A stretch of DNA of 64,000 nucleotides from Acinetobacter proteolyticus (GTDB lineage: Bacteria > Pseudomonadota > Gammaproteobacteria > Pseudomonadales > Moraxellaceae): positions 2,599,582-2,663,581 of the forward strand of contig NZ_KB849179.1 of assembly GCF_000367945.1 (NCBI RefSeq), written 5' to 3'. Below are positions 1-8,247 of this stretch, piece after piece. The translations under genes were made by a program, and so were the position numbers. A model generated the notes under the pieces. The model was not told where the DNA came from. It was given only the letters and a program-made list of their open reading frames with translations, and searched no databases. Each line of letters begins with the position of its first letter. The stretch's first letter is position 1.

Positions 1-254
1 ACCCACGGCAATGCATCAGCATGAATCGGATGTAAATGCTCGCGCGGCTCTAATTGGTGCTGCTTCTGCATCGCCAAAAATTTTTCTTTGGTTCGCTCAA
101 TTGCATACAACGTGGTGTGCGGATTTTGCCCCGTAAACAACAAGGCGTGCTTGCCTTTTCCTGCCCCAATTTCTACGCAGATCGGCGTATTGGGAATGGC
201 AATAAAATCACGAGGGGCTTGCATACGTTGTGCTTGAAATTGACGAATCGACAT
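1..254 (-). CDS. TrmB-like tRNA (guanine-N7)-methyltransferase, partial (3' end outside window)
   Basis: The window holds only the first 84 or so residues; the gene runs off the left edge. The start is the ATG whose first base is 254. The protein has a class I SAM-binding motif, E-I-G-A-G-K-G at residues 28-34, followed by an acidic motif II (A-I-E-R), the arrangement of TrmB enzymes that make m7G46 in tRNA. Acinetobacter can carry more than one TrmB-like protein, so this may be a paralogue rather than the housekeeping enzyme. It is divergent from yacG. The family is fairly clear; the substrate is inferred. Confidence 0.6.
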   Translation of the reverse strand, partial: MSIRQFQAQRMQAPRDFIAIPNTPICVEIGAGKGKHALLFTGQNPHTTLYAIERTKEKFLAMQKQHQLEPREHLHPIHADALPW

Positions 255-345
255 AATCTCATCAAACTATCTAGAAATCGGCATAAGTCTAACAACTCAC
301 CTTACTTTTGCCTAATCTATTTAGTTTTTGTTTTAGGAATTTTCT

Positions 346-537
346 ATGCCACGTACATTCCCCTGCCCGCGTTGCGGTGAAGCCAGTACTTGGGAAGCTA
401 ATGCATTTCGTCCCTTCTGCTCAGAACGCTGTAAATTGATTGATCTCGGTGCTTGGGCGAGTGATGAGTACAAACTGCCAACACAAGATGCGCCACAAGC
501 TGACCTGAAACGCCATGAAGATGATTATGAAGATTAA
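346..537 (+). CDS. yacG: DNA gyrase inhibitor YacG (zinc-binding)
   Basis: This is a 63-residue protein with the YacG zinc site: Cys7-x2-Cys10 and Cys25-x3-Cys29, followed by the conserved L-G-x-W segment at residues 34-37 and an acidic tail. In E. coli, YacG binds GyrB through its C-terminal part and inhibits gyrase; the zinc finger holds the fold. Length and motif order are normal for the family. It stands alone on the plus strand between a divergent methyltransferase gene and a convergent hydrolase gene. Confidence 0.9.
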   Translation: MPRTFPCPRCGEASTWEANAFRPFCSERCKLIDLGAWASDEYKLPTQDAPQADLKRHEDDYED

Positions 538-564
538 TCATCTTCTTCGTTGAAGATGTCGTGG

Positions 565-1209
565 TTAACCCGCTTTGCTTGCCACAAAAGGATTGAACTG
601 CTTTTCATAGCCGATGGTGCTCATAGGCCCATGCCCTGAGATAAATTGCGTTTCATCTGGCAGGCTAAAGCATTCACGCTGAATCGAATCTAACAGCTGT
701 TGGTGATTGCCTTTCGGAAAGTCAGTACGACCAATCGAACCTTTAAACAGCACATCACCTGTCCATAACAAACCATGCTTGGCGTTATAGAACATCACAT
801 GTCCTGGGGTATGGCCTGGCGCGAAACGCACCTCAAATTCATCCTCACCCAATTTTAATACTTCACCACCTTCGAGCCACTGATCGACTTTGACAGGCTG
901 TGGAATTGGAAAGCCATAACGCGCCGAGACTTCCTGAATCATATCCAACCAGAACTGGTCTTCTTTATGTGGGCCAATCACGGGGATTTTCCATGTGTCA
1001 GCCAACTCACCCACGGCACCAGCATGATCCAGATGACCATGGGTTAACCATAGCTCCTTGACCTTGAGACCCAAGGCCTCTACTTCTTTTTTCAATACCG
1101 CAGCATCACCGCCCGCATCAATCAAAATCGCTTCTTTGCTCTCGCTATCCCAAAGAATGGAACAGTTTTGGGCAAACGCAGTAACGGGAACAATTTTGAC
1201 TTGCAGCAT
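565..1209 (-). CDS. Metallo-beta-lactamase-fold hydrolase, glyoxalase II-like (YcbL type)
   Basis: This 214-residue protein has the metal-binding signature T-H-G-H-L-D-H-A-G with His57, His59, Asp61 and His62, then G-H-T-P-G-H near residue 132 and a late S-G-H-G-P motif, which together complete the dinuclear metal site of the glyoxalase II branch. It lacks the C-terminal helical substrate domain of classical GloB, so it matches the shorter YcbL/GloC type that hydrolyses thioesters. A GAGG sequence 6 bases before the ATG supports the start. The specific substrate cannot be read from sequence. Confidence 0.85.
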   Translation of the reverse strand: MLQVKIVPVTAFAQNCSILWDSESKEAILIDAGGDAAVLKKEVEALGLKVKELWLTHGHLDHAGAVGELADTWKIPVIGPHKEDQFWLDMIQEVSARYGFPIPQPVKVDQWLEGGEVLKLGEDEFEVRFAPGHTPGHVMFYNAKHGLLWTGDVLFKGSIGRTDFPKGNHQQLLDSIQRECFSLPDETQFISGHGPMSTIGYEKQFNPFVASKAG

Positions 1210-1238
1210 AGAAACCTCTGGCGAAAAAAAGCGTCGAT

Positions 1239-2288
1239 TTAACGATGGGCTAAGGTATGGGTCAGTGCGTCAAGATTAGCTTGAACCAGACTTGCAAGCA
1301 AATCTATATGTGCCTGATCTGCATTTAAGGCAGGAATATAGGCATATGCTCCACCGCCCGCATGCTGGAAAATTTCTTTATTCTGCATCGCCAACTCTTC
1401 TAGTGTTTCCAGACAATCGGCTGAAAATGCAGGACTAATCACCTGTACGGACTGTACATTTTGCTCACCCCATTGTTGCAATAATTGGTCAGTGTAGGGC
1501 TTGACCCACTCTTGCTTGCCAAATCTTGACTGGAAGCTAATCGCCCATTCATGCTCTTGCAGATGCAAAGCCTCCGCAACTAGACGCGCGGTCATTCGAC
1601 AACGATCGGCATAAGGATCACCTTTATCTGCATAAGGCTGAGGAATGCCGTGGAACGACATGAGTAATTTTTCAGGTTTTCCATGCTGCAATTGGTAATT
1701 TAATACGCTGTCAGCCAAGGCCTGAATGAACATCGGATGCTGATAATAATCTTTAATCAAGGTAATGCCAGGCAAATGGCGTTGCTGGGGAATCCACTTG
1801 GCGAATGCATCATACAACGGTGCGGTTGAGGTCGCAGAATACTGTGGAAATAACGGTAATAGAATCACATGTTCTTGTGGATTTTCTGCCAACTGATCCA
1901 GCACGGTATAGATGCTAGGTTGCCCATAGGTCATGGCAGGAACAACCGTAAGCTCAAACTGATGATTTTCTTCTTGTAACCGCTGTTTAATCAGCAGTGT
2001 TTGTTCTAGAACAATTTCACGCATTGGCGAGTCATTTGACCAAACCGATGCATAAGCTTCAGCCACACGTTTCGGGCGAAAGGTCAGCACAAATAGATGC
2101 AGGATGATCCACCAAAGCAGTTTGGGAATCTCAATCACACGGGTATCAGATAAAAATTGCTTTAGAAAACGTCGTACAGCAGGCACAGAGGCTTCATCGG
2201 GCGTGCCTAAATTTGCCAGAACCACTGTCACTTTAGGTTTTTGTGTCAATAACATGGACCGCATCCGCTTTTCATTGAATTCATTCAA
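1239..2288 (-). CDS. hemH: Ferrochelatase
   Basis: HemH inserts ferrous iron into protoporphyrin IX, the last step of protoheme synthesis, at the membrane. The protein opens with [10 protein letters not shown], the family's N-terminal signature, and has the S-F-H-G-I-P motif with the catalytic histidine near residue 214 and a late [11 protein letters not shown] motif near 293. These are the landmarks of bacterial ferrochelatases. The 349-residue reading may be 8 to 11 residues too long: in-frame ATGs at 2264 and 2255 are alternatives and none has a convincing ribosome binding site. Confidence 0.93.
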   Translation of the reverse strand: MNEFNEKRMRSMLLTQKPKVTVVLANLGTPDEASVPAVRRFLKQFLSDTRVIEIPKLLWWIILHLFVLTFRPKRVAEAYASVWSNDSPMREIVLEQTLLIKQRLQEENHQFELTVVPAMTYGQPSIYTVLDQLAENPQEHVILLPLFPQYSATSTAPLYDAFAKWIPQQRHLPGITLIKDYYQHPMFIQALADSVLNYQLQHGKPEKLLMSFHGIPQPYADKGDPYADRCRMTARLVAEALHLQEHEWAISFQSRFGKQEWVKPYTDQLLQQWGEQNVQSVQVISPAFSADCLETLEELAMQNKEIFQHAGGGAYAYIPALNADQAHIDLLASLVQANLDALTHTLAHR

Positions 2289-2325
2289 TTACTTTAGCAG
2301 TTTTAGCGTTTTTTTCTAAATTGGA

Positions 2326-3354
2326 TTAATGCATTGTCTTAAACTGAAAAACCCGATTACTGTCTAGCACATTACTTTCTAGCAATTTCTGCCCTTTTGC
2401 CGTCAATTGCCACAGCATACGCTGACGATCATCGCGTCCCGTTGGCATAATCCATTCGTTTTGACGCATCTGCAATTTAATCTCATGCAACGCCCGAATA
2501 TTGACTTGAGCACGAGAAACCGCATGTGTCCTGGGCATCTCCTTGCGCGCATCTTCCAGACCCGTTTCATTTAAATATTCATTCATGCGTTTAGAAAAAT
2601 ATTCTTCTGGTGTTGGAATAACAAAAGCCGAGCCCAAGACATTCAATAATTGAGCCCATGTCATTTTACGATGTGGCTTAACTTCTTTGAAATTACCATC
2701 CTGATAAGCATGCATTCGATATTCAAAAGAATACAGTTCATGCATTGAGACTTTAGGGACATTGGTCAGCGGATCTGCTTCACGGTTGCCCAGCTCTGTT
2801 TCCAGTTGTTTGACTTTGGCACGCAATGCATCAATTTCATCCCGTAATACCTGCGTATTTTGTGGACGAACCCACCCCACGACAGGGTAACGTTCTAACA
2901 TTTGCGGCATACTGGAGCGAACAGCAAGTTCTAAATCTCTTAAAGTACGATAACAAAAGACTTGATCGACCTCATGTTGAAGCTGCTTTCTAAACTCTTT
3001 AAATTTTTCTTTTAATTCAGATTTATGGTCATGTAGTTTTGCATCACGTGATTCGGGATCTTCATGCATAAACACGATGACAGGCTTCTGTTTAGTCATC
3101 GCATAAATGTATTCCAGATGCATATAGCCCACACCTGAAACCGACTGCTCACCATACTGGCTACCTAATAGAATCACCACATAGTCACAATCATCAATCT
3201 GACGACGGGCAATCGAGGTACTTAAGGGCGTACGTTGTTCCAGTCCCCACGACAGAAACCCCATGCCCACTAAAGTTTGTGCCAAAACCGCTCGCTCTGG
3301 TTGCATTTCATTGCCAGAGGTGGAAATAAAGACTTGATAACGAGTATCTTGCAT
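2326..3354 (-). CDS. DUF4062-domain protein with coiled coil and C-terminal winged-helix-like region
   Basis: The first 120 residues match the DUF4062 family, a flavodoxin/TIR-like fold: V-F-I-S-T-S-G at the start, then D-D-C-D-Y-V-V-I-L-L-G-S-Q-Y-G and Y-x-H-L-E-Y. In other bacteria this domain often sits at the N-terminus of STAND NTPases and conflict-related proteins. Here it stands alone: residues 120-165 are charged and helical, 175-195 form a heptad-like coiled coil, and 205-342 look like a small DNA-binding-type region ending in W-Q-L-T-A-K-G-Q-K-L-L. There is no NTPase, TOPRIM or nuclease motif. It lies between hemH and murI with no obvious partner. The function is unknown. Confidence 0.7.
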   Translation of the reverse strand: MQDTRYQVFISTSGNEMQPERAVLAQTLVGMGFLSWGLEQRTPLSTSIARRQIDDCDYVVILLGSQYGEQSVSGVGYMHLEYIYAMTKQKPVIVFMHEDPESRDAKLHDHKSELKEKFKEFRKQLQHEVDQVFCYRTLRDLELAVRSSMPQMLERYPVVGWVRPQNTQVLRDEIDALRAKVKQLETELGNREADPLTNVPKVSMHELYSFEYRMHAYQDGNFKEVKPHRKMTWAQLLNVLGSAFVIPTPEEYFSKRMNEYLNETGLEDARKEMPRTHAVSRAQVNIRALHEIKLQMRQNEWIMPTGRDDRQRMLWQLTAKGQKLLESNVLDSNRVFQFKTMH

Positions 3355-3449
3355 AGGCGAAGCCCCAATTCATTTATCAATAATATCAAGTATGCATCTT
3401 GATTTTTATTAACAGCTAACCCCAATAAAATCTATAAAAATGGCACGAT

Positions 3450-4337
3450 TTAGTGATTTTCCACCCTAATATCGTCCAGATTTTTAATCTTCCATGTAAA
3501 TTGTTCAGGGATCAGATGTTGTAAAACTGCTTGCAGCGCTACAGCATTGTTCCCACTGACATAACATTCAATCCGTGTAATATTATGACGCAATTTGTCA
3601 CATAATAACCCATTTTTAATTAAAATATACGCAGTTTGTCGCGCAACTGCTTGTCCAGAATCAATTAATTTTAACTTTTCATCAAAAATCTGACGAATCG
3701 CCTCTTTTAAGAATGGATAATGAGTACAACCCAAGACTAAAAAGTCGGCACCTTGTTGCACCACTGGCTGCAAAATCTGCTGCAACACTGTCAAACAAGC
3801 AGGACTCATCTGTTGTCCAGCCTCAACAAAAGGCACCAATTCCAGATTGGTTACCGTCAGGACTTTAACCCCTGCTGGCTGGGCAAAGTTTGCCATCACA
3901 TCTTTAATCAGCTGTCCACGAAAGGTTGCTGGCGTCGCCAATACCGCTACAACTTTAGACTGTGTTTGAATCACTGCAGGTTTTAAGGCTGGGACTAAAC
4001 CCACAATCGGAAAACGCTCACCATAATGATCACGCAAATAGTCCAGACTAAATGCTGAAGCGGTATTACAGGCAACCACTGCAATTTTACAGCCTTGACG
4101 ATACAGCCATTCTATCGCTTGTGCTGTAAGTTGGCGGATTTCCTGATCGGAACGCGCGCCATAAGGTACATGTGCGGTATCGGCATAATACAGAATGCGT
4201 TCATTGGGTAAATGTCGGGCAATCTCCTGTGCCACGGACAATCCGCCGATGCCTGAATCAAAAACGCCAATCGGTGCATCTGCTGATGCATGTGGCATAG
4301 GATTGAGTAAAAGAGGCATGGTTTGAACGGCAGTCAT
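3450..4337 (-). CDS. murI: Glutamate racemase
   Basis: MurI interconverts L- and D-glutamate for peptidoglycan precursors. The protein shows G-V-F-D-S-G-I-G-G-L-S near residue 24 with the conserved Asp-Ser, V-V-A-C-N-T-A-S-A with the first catalytic cysteine, and L-V-L-G-C-T-H-Y-P-F with the second. The N-terminus carries about 20 extra residues before the conserved core; an internal Met at residue 7 or 14 could be the real start, and no ribosome binding site decides it. The length of 295 is slightly above the usual 265-285. Confidence 0.94.
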   Translation of the reverse strand: MTAVQTMPLLLNPMPHASADAPIGVFDSGIGGLSVAQEIARHLPNERILYYADTAHVPYGARSDQEIRQLTAQAIEWLYRQGCKIAVVACNTASAFSLDYLRDHYGERFPIVGLVPALKPAVIQTQSKVVAVLATPATFRGQLIKDVMANFAQPAGVKVLTVTNLELVPFVEAGQQMSPACLTVLQQILQPVVQQGADFLVLGCTHYPFLKEAIRQIFDEKLKLIDSGQAVARQTAYILIKNGLLCDKLRHNITRIECYVSGNNAVALQAVLQHLIPEQFTWKIKNLDDIRVENH

Positions 4338-4380
4338 ATACGCACGGGTATTCGGTTATTCACTGGTTTAAGCTTAAACC

Positions 4381-5004
4381 TCAGGTGCTCAAATGCAAGA
4401 CCAAATCACCACTTTTTAGTGTTAAAACCGTCTCGCCTTGTGCAGTTTCAGACAAACTGCCGTAGTTGACAAGATGATAAAAACTTTGCCGCTGGATCAA
4501 GGCATTGATGCCGAATCGCACATGTACATAGGGCCTTAACTCACCCTGATATTCACGCATAAAAATTGGATGCGCTTCATCGACAATCACCACATCCTGA
4601 TTGCTCGTGGTCAGTTGCAAATAGGTATTCCCTTCAATCTCGACCTGATCAACCTGATTGATCAATAAAGGCTCATCTTCAACCTCGATTTCGATCTGTT
4701 CAACAGGGGTTTTGAGGTAGAATTTGCCATCCTCTTTCCAGAGCACCTTGGTAAACAGGTCCAGAAGCGCTTGGCGTTTGACCAATTGACCTTCGTGCCA
4801 CCATTCGCCATTGGCTTTTACACGTAGATCCATTTTGCCGCAATGCTTTGGGTGCCATTGCTCTAAAGGGGGAATTGACCTTTTGTGACTTTGCTGTACA
4901 TCTTTTATGTATTGTGCAATGTCCATTAAGTTTTTATCATCAGAAAACACGATTTTTCCCTTATTTTGTAAAGAGCTTGGTGGAGAATCATTTTCATTTA
5001 TCAT
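4381..5004 (-). CDS. DUF1285 family protein
   Basis: This 207-residue cytosolic protein has the DUF1285 core: W-x-P-x-H-C-G-x-M-D-L-R-V near residue 50, G-E-W-W-H-E-G-x-x-V-K-R near 67, and a second half with P-I-F-M-R-E and V-R-x-G-I-N-A-L-I-Q-R-x-x-F-Y-H-L-V. The family is widespread in Proteobacteria; structures show a two-domain beta-rich fold without an agreed function. The first 40 residues are polar and variable. It follows murI by 43 bp in the reverse direction and is divergent from ETF-QO. No catalytic motif is visible. Confidence 0.75.
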   Translation of the reverse strand: MINENDSPPSSLQNKGKIVFSDDKNLMDIAQYIKDVQQSHKRSIPPLEQWHPKHCGKMDLRVKANGEWWHEGQLVKRQALLDLFTKVLWKEDGKFYLKTPVEQIEIEVEDEPLLINQVDQVEIEGNTYLQLTTSNQDVVIVDEAHPIFMREYQGELRPYVHVRFGINALIQRQSFYHLVNYGSLSETAQGETVLTLKSGDLVLHLST

Positions 5005-5191
5005 AGTTTATGCCTTGCTGACGAGAAAATATGACCACTCAGCCAATTGGCGAGATCAAGGATTAAAACTATACTATCCCAAACGTTTGCAAGCACAATA
5101 CTATCATTTGTGTTTGGCAATTCAGAACACTCATGGCAGCACCGAATCGCAATATTACGGTTGCCACCCCTAAAAATATGAGGAGTCCTAC

Positions 5192-6904
5192 ATGGAACAC
5201 ATCGAACGTGAAGCGATGGAGTTTGACGTAGTGATCGTAGGCGCAGGACCTTCGGGTTTGTCTGCTGCGATTAAAATTCGTCAATTAGCGATTGAAAACA
5301 ACCTGCCTGATCTTTCTGTTTGTGTTGTTGAAAAAGGCTCTGAAGTAGGTGCGCATATCCTTTCTGGTGCTGTACTTGAACCACGTGCCATCAATGAATT
5401 ATTTCCGAACTGGAAAGAAGAAGGTGCACCTCTCAATGTCCCTGTAACGGGCGACGAAACATATTTCTTATTATCTGATAGCAAAGCACAAAAAATGCCG
5501 CATTGGATGGTACCGAAATCAATGCACAACGATGGAAACTATGTGGTTTCCCTTGGTAATGTGGTTCGTTGGTTAGGTCAAAAAGCGGAAGAACTTGAAG
5601 TTTCAATCTTCCCAGGCTTTGCTGCTGCTGAAGTGCTTTATCATGAAGATGGTACAGTCAAAGGCATTCAAACAGGTGATATGGGGATTGGCAAAAATGG
5701 TGAGCCAACGCATAACTTCACGCCTGGCTATGAGCTACATGCCAAATATACCTTATTCGCTGAAGGCTGCCGTGGTCACCTTGGTAAGCGCTTGATTGCA
5801 AAATTCAATCTCGACAAAGATGCTGATCCACAACATTACGGGATCGGGATTAAAGAACTTTGGGAAATCGATCCTGCAAAACACAAACCAGGTTTAGTGA
5901 TGCATGGCGCAGGTTGGCCTTTGTCTGAAACAGGTTCTACTGGTGGCTGGTGGTTATATCACGCAGAAAATAACCAAGTCACCATGGGCATGATCGTGGA
6001 TTTATCGTATGAAAATCCGCACATGTATCCATTCATGGAAATGCAACGTTGGAAAACACACCCAACCATCAAACAATTCCTTGAAGGCGGCAAACGTATT
6101 TCTTACGGCGCACGTGCTGTGGTGAAAGGCGGCTTCAATGCATTGCCTAAACTCACTTTCCCAGGCGGTTGCTTAATTGGTGATGATGCTGGTTTCTTGA
6201 ACTTCTCAAAAATCAAAGGCTCACACACTGCAATGAAATCAGGCATGTTGTGTGGTGAAGCAGTATTTGAAGCGATTGCGGCGGGTGTGGCCAAAGGCGG
6301 TGATCTTGCGATTGCACGTGTACTTGAAGGTGAAGACCACTTTGATAAAGAATTAACTGCTTACACAGATAAATATAACAATTCTTGGTTAAAAGAAGAG
6401 TTATATAGCTCACGCAATTTTGGTCCAGCGATGCATAAGTTTGGTCAATGGATTGGTGGTGCATTTAACTTTATCGATCAAAACATCTTTAAAGTGCCAT
6501 TCACTTTGCATGATCTTAAACAAGACTTTGCAGTGCTTAAAACTGTAGATGCTTCTACGTTTAAGCCAAACTATCCAAAACCAGATGGCAAGTTGACTTT
6601 TGACCGTTTATCTTCAGTCTTTATCTCAAATACCGTACATGAAGAAAACCAACCAGCACACTTGAAGTTAACTGATCCTTCAATTCCAGTGAACGTTAAC
6701 TTACCGAAATGGGATGAGCCAGCTCAACGCTACTGCCCTGCAGGGGTTTACGAAATCATGGAAAATGATGACGGTTCTAAACGCTTCCAGATCAACGCAG
6801 CCAACTGTGTCCACTGTAAGACTTGTGATATCAAAGACCCATCACAAAACATTACGTGGGTAACGCCTGAAGGCGGCGGTGGTCCGAACTATCCGAATAT
6901 GTAA
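5192..6904 (+). CDS. etfD: Electron transfer flavoprotein-ubiquinone oxidoreductase
   Basis: This membrane-bound enzyme takes electrons from reduced ETF, which collects them from acyl-CoA and other dehydrogenases, and passes them to ubiquinone. Residues 12-17 form the G-A-G-P-S-G FAD site. G-G-W-W-L-Y-H and the conserved F-P-G-G-C-L-I-G-D-D-A-G-F motif follow, and the C-terminus holds a ferredoxin-like 4Fe-4S site: C-P-A-G-V-Y-E, then C-V-H-C-K-T-C-D-I-K-D-P. At 570 residues it is full length. A GGAG about 8 bases before the ATG supports the start. A bidirectional terminator follows immediately. Confidence 0.96.
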   Translation: MEHIEREAMEFDVVIVGAGPSGLSAAIKIRQLAIENNLPDLSVCVVEKGSEVGAHILSGAVLEPRAINELFPNWKEEGAPLNVPVTGDETYFLLSDSKAQKMPHWMVPKSMHNDGNYVVSLGNVVRWLGQKAEELEVSIFPGFAAAEVLYHEDGTVKGIQTGDMGIGKNGEPTHNFTPGYELHAKYTLFAEGCRGHLGKRLIAKFNLDKDADPQHYGIGIKELWEIDPAKHKPGLVMHGAGWPLSETGSTGGWWLYHAENNQVTMGMIVDLSYENPHMYPFMEMQRWKTHPTIKQFLEGGKRISYGARAVVKGGFNALPKLTFPGGCLIGDDAGFLNFSKIKGSHTAMKSGMLCGEAVFEAIAAGVAKGGDLAIARVLEGEDHFDKELTAYTDKYNNSWLKEELYSSRNFGPAMHKFGQWIGGAFNFIDQNIFKVPFTLHDLKQDFAVLKTVDASTFKPNYPKPDGKLTFDRLSSVFISNTVHEENQPAHLKLTDPSIPVNVNLPKWDEPAQRYCPAGVYEIMENDDGSKRFQINAANCVHCKTCDIKDPSQNITWVTPEGGGGPNYPNM

Positions 6905-6911
6905 TTCAAAA

Positions 6912-6943
6912 TAAAAAAATCCGAGTTTAGACTCGGATTTTTT
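6912..6943. terminator. Bidirectional rho-independent terminator
   Basis: An 8-bp stem (ATCCGAGT at 6919-6926 with ACTCGGAT at 6931-6938) closes a TTAG loop, with A-runs before and T-runs after. It can end both the ETF-QO gene on the plus strand and tusA on the minus strand. Confidence 0.9.
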
Positions 6944-6974
6944 ATGCTTTCGTTTTATTTGGCTGAAATGACAC

Positions 6975-7232
6975 TTAACCCTTCTGCACCAGATAGCGGT
7001 ATTCAGTATTACTGTTTTCATCCAGACTTTCTTCTTTTAATACCAATTCGTGTCCGAGATGCATACAAAACTTTGGAATATCCCATGAGGTTGACGGATC
7101 TGTAGCAAGTACCTCAACCACATCGCCAGACTTGGCTTTGCGAATAGCTTGGTGCAACATCATCACAGGTTCGGGGCAACGTAAACCTCGCGTATTGATT
7201 TGAACAGCAGGAAGTTTTGGTTGTTCAGACAT
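6975..7232 (-). CDS. tusA: Sulfurtransferase TusA
   Basis: TusA relays persulfide sulfur from IscS towards tRNA 2-thiouridine and other acceptors. The protein carries the family motif R-G-L-R-C-P-E-P with the acceptor cysteine at residue 19, the same number as in E. coli when the ATG at 7232 is used. A GAG seven bases upstream fits this start better than the TTG at 7244 or the ATG at 7235. The rest (A-T-D-P-S-T-S-W-D-I-P-K-F-C near 50) is standard. It is monocistronic, with a terminator shared with ETF-QO. Confidence 0.92.
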   Translation of the reverse strand: MSEQPKLPAVQINTRGLRCPEPVMMLHQAIRKAKSGDVVEVLATDPSTSWDIPKFCMHLGHELVLKEESLDENSNTEYRYLVQKG

Positions 7233-7407
7233 CATAAAACTCAAATATTCGAAGATTCACATTTTAGCATAAACCGCTCATATAAAAATCATCAACAGTG
7301 TTTTGAAAAACTGTACGTTTTTTACATCGTTTTATTGATGCATATCGGCTTTATCTTCGGTATGATGAAAATCATCTAATTGATATAGAGAGTCTTTAGG
7401 AAAGATC

Positions 7408-8247
7408 ATGGTCGAGGAATCCAGTCCGTCGTGGGGCATGCGTGGCTTAAGAAAATGGTTAGGCACCGCACCTGAAACCCGCGATGAATTACTCAAGTTA
7501 GTTCAAGACTCACGTCGCTTTTTAGAGCCAGATACTGTTGCTATGCTTGAGGGTGTTCTCGATCTGCCAGCAACCAAGATTCGAGAAGTCATGACACCGC
7601 GTACAGCGATTATCAGCTTACAGGAAGACGATCAATTACTTGATATTCTGCATGTACTGATTGATTCTGCACATTCACGCTTCCCTGTGTTTTCAGCAGA
7701 TCAAAGTGACAATGTGGTGGGTATCTTATTAGCGAAAGATCTTTTGCCATTTTTAACCGAGCGCAATGTCAAAGTCGATATTCGTTCATTGATGCGTCAG
7801 CCTGTCTTCGTGCCTGAAAGTGCACGTTCAGACCAAGTACTCCGCATGTTAAAAAATACCCAGACCCATATTGCCATCGTGATTGATGAATATGGTTCAA
7901 CCTCGGGTTTGGTTACCCTCGAAGATATTCTCGAAGAGATTGTCGGTGAAATTGAAGATGAGCACGATATTGCAGATGAAGAAGCGCTGTATATCGTCCC
8001 AGACAATGACCCGACCACAGCCAATACCTGGATTGTGCAGGCACTTACACCAATCGAACACTTCAACACTATTTTAGATGCAGATTTTTCTGACGATGAA
8101 GTTGAAACTATGGGCGGTTTACTGCTGCAAGAGATTGGTTTAGTGAGCGATTTACAAGGTCAAACCATTGAGCTTGGCGATTGGCAATTTACCATTATTG
8201 AAGCAGATGCACGCACTATTCATCTGATTCGAGCTGTCCGTCAATGA
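7408..8247 (+). CDS. corC: CorC/HlyC-type CBS-domain protein (YbeX)
   Basis: The protein has two CBS domains (about residues 65-125 and 130-185, including R-E-V-M-T-P-R-T-A and V-I-D-E-Y-G-S-T-S-G-L-V-T-L-E-D-I-L-E-E-I-V-G-E) followed by a CorC_HlyC domain to residue 279. It has no membrane domain, as in E. coli YbeX, which is linked to magnesium/cobalt efflux and to ribosome metabolism. The stop overlaps the lnt start by 4 bases, the same order as ybeX-lnt in enterobacteria, so the pair is almost certainly cotranscribed. Confidence 0.92.
   Translation: MVEESSPSWGMRGLRKWLGTAPETRDELLKLVQDSRRFLEPDTVAMLEGVLDLPATKIREVMTPRTAIISLQEDDQLLDILHVLIDSAHSRFPVFSADQSDNVVGILLAKDLLPFLTERNVKVDIRSLMRQPVFVPESARSDQVLRMLKNTQTHIAIVIDEYGSTSGLVTLEDILEEIVGEIEDEHDIADEEALYIVPDNDPTTANTWIVQALTPIEHFNTILDADFSDDEVETMGGLLLQEIGLVSDLQGQTIELGDWQFTIIEADARTIHLIRAVRQ

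Noticed and set aside
5080..5089. PsrA/FadR-type operator before ETF-QO
   Set aside because: CAAACGTTTG is a short palindrome without the 4-nt spacer of the PsrA site; a 10-bp palindrome alone is weak evidence.
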